Positions 1 to 5,188 of a stretch of 5,188 nt of DNA are shown one piece after another. The translations under genes and the position numbers were made by a program. Position 1 is the stretch's first letter; every line of letters starts with the position of its first letter. The notes below the pieces were generated by a model. It had not been told where the DNA came from, did not search any database, and saw only the letters and a list, made by a program, of their open reading frames with translations. This DNA comes from JBBDIK01 sp964640385 (GTDB lineage: Bacteria; Actinomycetota; UBA4738; JBBDHU01), in the NCBI GenBank assembly GCA_964640385.1, contig CAZXFL010000061.1, forward strand, positions 1-5,188, written 5' to 3'.

Positions 1-1261
1 GCTTGCCGAGCAGGTTCTGGCGGAACCGGCCCTGCTTGCCCTTGAGCATGTCGGAGAGCGACTTCAACGGACGGTTCCCCGGGCCCGTCACCGGACGGCC
101 ACGACGGCCGTTGTCGAAGAGCGCGTCGACCGCCTCCTGCAGCATGCGCTTCTCGTTGTTGACGATGATCTCGGGCGCCTGCAGATCGAGCAACCGCTTC
201 AGCCGGTTGTTCCGGTTGATCACGCGCCGGTAGAGGTCGTTCAGGTCGCTGGTCGCGAACCGACCACCGTCGAGCTGCACCATCGGACGCAGGTCCGGCG
301 GGATGACCGGCACGGCGTCGAGCACCATGCCCATCGGCGAGTTCTTCGTGCCGATGAAGTTCGACACGACCTTCAGGCGCTTGATCGCCTTCTGGCGACG
401 GGTGCCCTTAGTCGTGAGGATCTGGTCGCGCAGGAACTCGGCTTCGGCGTCTAGGTCCAGGTCTTGGAGGAGCCGCTTGATGGCCTCGGCGCCCATGCCG
501 CCCTCGAAGTAATCGCCGTAGCGCTCACGCAGCGTGCGGTAGACGATGTCGTCGGCCACGAGCTGCTTGATCTTCAGCGACTTGAACGAGGACAGGACAT
601 CGTCCAGGTGGTCGGTCTCGCGCTTCGCGGCCTCGGTGATCTTCTCGATGTCTCGCTGGGCCTCACGCCGCGCTGCGGAGAGCTGGGCCCCCTTGGCCTT
701 TTCCTCCTCGAGCTCCTTGAGCCGGTCCTCGAGCTCGGCGAGCCGGGTCTTGATCTGCTCATCACGGCCGGCGTCCACGACCCGCTTCTCGTCGTCCATC
801 TCCTTCTCGATCGACGGCATGTCCTTGTGCCGGCGATCTTCGTCCAGGCGGGTCACCACGTAGGCGGCGAAGTAGATGATCCGCTCGAGGTCCTTCGGGG
901 CGATGTCCAGGAGGTAGCCCAGGCGCGAGGGGACCCCCTTGAAGTACCAGATGTGCGTGACGGGGGCGGCCAGCTCGATGTGCCCCATGCGGTCCCGGCG
1001 CACCTTCGCGCGGGTGATCTCGACGCCGCACCGCTCGCAGATGATGCCCTTGAAGCGGACGCGCTTGTACTTGCCGCAGTGGCACTCCCAGTCGCGGGTC
1101 GGCCCGAAGATGCGCTCGCAGAACAGGCCGTCTTTCTCGGGCTTGAGGGTCCGGTAGTTGATCGTCTCGGGCTTCTTGACCTCGCCGTTGGACCAGGCTC
1201 GCACCTGGTCGGCCGTCGCCAGGCCGATCCTCAGCTCATCGAAGTAATTGACGTCGAGCAA
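1..1261 (-). CDS. rpoC: DNA-directed RNA polymerase subunit beta' (RpoC), N-terminal 420 codons, truncated by window edge
   Basis: RpoC is the largest subunit of the cytoplasmic RNA polymerase core and carries the clamp and the catalytic Mg site. Reading the minus strand from TTG at 1261 gives MLDVNYFDELRIGLATAD, which matches the start of actinobacterial RpoC. A zinc ribbon follows with C60, C62, C75 and C78 (pattern C-X-C-X12-C-X2-C). Residues about 141-225 are rich in charged heptad-like helix (KTRLAELEDRLKELEEEKAK), as in the antiparallel helical insert known in the Mycobacterium beta' subunit. Conserved clamp and lid/rudder-side sequence follows (SPMGMVLDAVPVIPPDLRP near 308-326, NRNNRLKRLLDLQAPEIIVN near 349-368). 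The last complete codons read RQNLLGK, just before switch 2, so the catalytic NADFDGD motif lies outside the window. No frameshift is visible. TTG is the only possible start: the frame back to the rpoB stop has no ATG, GTG or other TTG. Probably co-transcribed with rpoB across a 72-nt gap. Confidence 0.98.
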   Translation of the reverse strand, partial: MLDVNYFDELRIGLATADQVRAWSNGEVKKPETINYRTLKPEKDGLFCERIFGPTRDWECHCGKYKRVRFKGIICERCGVEITRAKVRRDRMGHIELAAPVTHIWYFKGVPSRLGYLLDIAPKDLERIIYFAAYVVTRLDEDRRHKDMPSIEKEMDDEKRVVDAGRDEQIKTRLAELEDRLKELEEEKAKGAQLSAARREAQRDIEKITEAAKRETDHLDDVLSSFKSLKIKQLVADDIVYRTLRERYGDYFEGGMGAEAIKRLLQDLDLDAEAEFLRDQILTTKGTRRQKAIKRLKVVSNFIGTKNSPMGMVLDAVPVIPPDLRPMVQLDGGRFATSDLNDLYRRVINRNNRLKRLLDLQAPEIIVNNEKRMLQEAVDALFDNGRRGRPVTGPGNRPLKSLSDMLKGKQGRFRQNLLGK

Positions 1262-1267
1262 TCCGCT

Positions 1268-1283
1268 TCCCTGCCCTTCTCCT
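1268..1283 (-). promoter_or_regulatory. rpoC ribosome binding region (purine-rich, upstream of TTG start)
   Basis: On the minus strand the run AGGAGAAGGGCAGGGA ends 6 nt before the TTG at 1259-1261. AGGGA (1268-1272) has workable spacing. The better-matching AGGAG (1279-1283) is 17 nt away, which is too far for the usual window. Together with the match of the encoded LLDVNYFDELRIGLAT to known RpoC N-termini, this supports the TTG start. Which purine block pairs with 16S rRNA is inference. Confidence 0.65.
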
Positions 1284-1333
1284 AGACCTCGTCCATCACG
1301 TTCAACAACGCCTTGTTCCCGAGCCCGAGCACG

Positions 1334-4789
<3,456 letters not shown>

Positions 4790-4797
4790 AGAAGATC

Positions 4798-4803
4798 CCT
4801 CCT
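4798..4803 (-). promoter_or_regulatory. rpoB Shine-Dalgarno site, decides the TTG start
   Basis: The minus strand reads AGGAGG, a perfect anti-16S match, followed by 8 nt (GATCTTCT) and the TTG start at 4787-4789. An in-frame TAG at 4802-4804 overlaps the site and rules out any longer N-terminus. The next candidate start, GTG at codon 6, would be 23 nt from this site and is unlikely. Confidence 0.9.
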
Positions 4804-4859
4804 AGGAACGTTCACACGCGTGGCGGTCGGGCGCGCAGAAGACGGCACGGCAAACGATT

Positions 4860-4888
4860 AGTCTAGGCATCGGCACAACAACAGTCAA
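4860..4888 (-). promoter_or_regulatory. rpoB(C) promoter, housekeeping sigma type (-35 TTGACT, 17-nt spacer, -10 TAGACT)
   Basis: On the minus strand TTGACT (4883-4888) matches the -35 consensus TTGACA at 5 of 6 positions. It is separated by exactly 17 nt from TAGACT (4860-4865), which fits the actinobacterial -10 pattern TANNNT. Transcription would begin near 4853 and leave a leader of about 64 nt before the TTG start. This is the strongest promoter-like sequence I found in the intergenic region and is well placed to drive rpoB and rpoC together. It is a sequence match only; the start site is inferred. Confidence 0.8.
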
Positions 4889-4895
4889 CCCCAGG

Positions 4896-4925
4896 CACGG
4901 GGCTGGCTTCTTCGGCCTTCCCGTG
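4896..4925. repeat. Imperfect inverted repeat just upstream of the rpoB -35
   Basis: CACGGG (4896-4901) is complementary to CCCGTG (4920-4925). Inside, GGC (4905-4907) pairs with GCC (4915-4917) around a 7-nt loop, with a small internal loop between the two helices. It ends 8 bp upstream of the rpoB -35. No T-run follows on either strand, so it is not an intrinsic terminator. A protein-binding site is possible but unproven. Confidence 0.4.
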
Positions 4926-4976
4926 GCACCATAGGGGGGCGGTTGTGAGTCGAAGCTCGTCGTGGCCCTAGTGCCA
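4924..4976. repeat. Long inverted repeat in the divergent intergenic region
   Basis: TGGCAC (4924-4929) plus TAGGG (4932-4936) is complementary over 11 bases to CCCTAGTGCCA (4966-4976), with a 2-nt CA bulge in the left arm and a 29-nt spacer. The right arm lies where a -35 element for the plus-strand gene would be expected. No gene ends here, so a terminator role has no obvious client. It could be a two-site operator or a remnant stem-loop. Confidence 0.45.
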
Positions 4977-4990
4977 TTACCTTGCTTCTG

Positions 4991-4996
4991 TAGGAT
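4991..4996 (+). promoter_or_regulatory. Candidate -10 element for the plus-strand polysaccharide gene
   Basis: TAGGAT fits the actinobacterial -10 pattern TANNNT and would place the transcript start near 5003, about 19 nt before the ATG. No convincing -35 is found at 16-18 nt upstream (the 17-nt position reads CTAGTG). The promoter is therefore weak, activator-dependent, of another sigma class, or not here. Confidence 0.3.
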
Positions 4997-4998
4997 AC

Positions 4999-5014
4999 TT
5001 CCTCACGTCAGGAA
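4999..5014. repeat. 16-bp near-palindrome overlapping the Shine-Dalgarno site of the divergent gene (possible operator)
   Basis: TTCCTCACGTCAGGAA has symmetrical arms TTCCT and AGGAA around a palindromic ACGT core; 7 of 8 base pairs are symmetrical and one C-C pair breaks it. It lies just downstream of the candidate -10 and its right arm contains the AGGA ribosome-binding motif. This is a typical position for a repressor operator or a Shine-Dalgarno-masking hairpin. Function is inference. Confidence 0.4.
5010..5013 (+). promoter_or_regulatory. Shine-Dalgarno site of the Wzz-like gene
   Basis: AGGA lies 8 nt before the ATG at 5022 and supports that start. The only upstream in-frame alternative seen nearby, GTG at 4971, lies inside the long inverted repeat and has no comparable site. 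Confidence 0.65.
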
Positions 5015-5021
5015 CGAGCGG

Positions 5022-5188
5022 ATGCAGCAGGAGTCGACCTCGGTCCCTTCAAAGGATCTTCGCGCCTACATCGCCACGATCCGCCACCAGAAGTGGCCGA
5101 TCCTACTGGCGGTGATCGTCACCGTGGGCGCAGCGCTCTTCTTCACCTCCCGCCAGACCCCCCAATACGCCAGCGAGGGCAGGGTCCT
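5022..5188 (+). CDS. Wzz/YveK-type polysaccharide chain-length determinant, N-terminal 55 codons, truncated by window edge
   Basis: The visible protein starts MQQESTSVPSKDLRAYIATI, followed by RHQKW, a hydrophobic segment at about residues 26-42 (PILLAVIVTVGAALFFT), and then RQTPQYASEGRV up to the edge. A short cytoplasmic tail with a DLR-Y-I-RR-like motif, one membrane helix, then a TP-Y-A/S-V motif starting the extracellular domain is the layout of the Wzz family (PF02706). This family includes YveK-like modulators and the membrane parts of bacterial tyrosine kinases. These proteins set polymer length or help export of capsule or exopolysaccharide in the cytoplasmic membrane. Only the first segment is present, so it cannot be told whether a second membrane helix or a fused C-terminal ATPase/kinase domain follows. 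The gene is divergent from rpoB with a 232-nt gap, so it is a separate transcription unit and may open a surface-polysaccharide cluster to the right. The ATG is chosen from AGGA at 8-nt spacing. Confidence 0.75.
   Translation, partial: MQQESTSVPSKDLRAYIATIRHQKWPILLAVIVTVGAALFFTSRQTPQYASEGRV

Noticed and set aside
464..1285. Plus-strand open frame of 273 codons opposite rpoC
   Set aside because: Same codon-register effect as for rpoB; the minus strand encodes unmistakable RpoC with zinc ribbon throughout.
1282..1332. Minus-strand mini-ORF (GTG start, 16 codons) in the rpoB-rpoC gap, with its TAG inside TAGGAG; also a 5-bp AACAA/TTGTT hairpin at 1304-1317
   Set aside because: No ribosome site precedes the GTG and the frame simply continues from an out-of-frame reading of rpoB. 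The hairpin is short, AT-rich and lacks a T-run, so it is not a terminator.
4896..4976. Possible riboswitch or terminator formed by the stacked inverted repeats
   Set aside because: The conserved cores of the c-di-GMP and other common riboswitches that I checked by eye are absent. No plus-strand promoter is visible upstream of the structure, and no T-tract follows on either strand.

Overview
The window is GC-rich and comes from a member of the Actinomycetota. Both RNA polymerase subunits read almost word for word like actinobacterial homologues recalled from Streptomyces and Mycobacterium: the RpoB C-terminus with its TDEDVFRAAEELGIDLSRRE stretch, the RpoC N-terminus and zinc ribbon, and the helical insert in RpoC. 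A roughly 50-residue segment in RpoB that I do not remember from Streptomyces or Mycobacterium hints at a lineage outside the well-studied orders. No class can be assigned from the sequence alone.

Layout. Positions 1-1261 (minus) hold the first 420 codons of rpoC, cut off by the window edge. Positions 1262-1333 are a 72-nt spacer. Positions 1334-4789 (minus) hold a complete rpoB of 1151 residues. Positions 4790-5021 are a 232-nt divergent intergenic region. It contains a near-consensus housekeeping promoter and a strong Shine-Dalgarno site for rpoB, several inverted repeats, and the start signals of a plus-strand gene. Positions 5022-5188 (plus) hold the first 55 codons of a Wzz/YveK-type polysaccharide chain-length determinant, cut off by the right edge.

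How it works together. rpoB and rpoC are co-oriented, share a reading frame and have no visible terminator between them, so they are probably one transcript starting near 4853. Both use TTG start codons. In both cases the start is fixed by an in-frame stop or by the absence of any alternative start. The divergent gene belongs to cell-surface polysaccharide export or assembly and is functionally unrelated to transcription. It marks the edge of the RNA polymerase operon, and rplJ/rplL are not directly upstream of rpoB here.

This is mostly an ordinary core-genome locus. I see no mobile element, CRISPR array, tRNA or rRNA, and no clearly novel system. The points worth a second look are the RpoB insertion and the cluster of inverted repeats in the divergent intergenic region, especially a 16-bp near-palindrome over the Shine-Dalgarno site of the polysaccharide gene.
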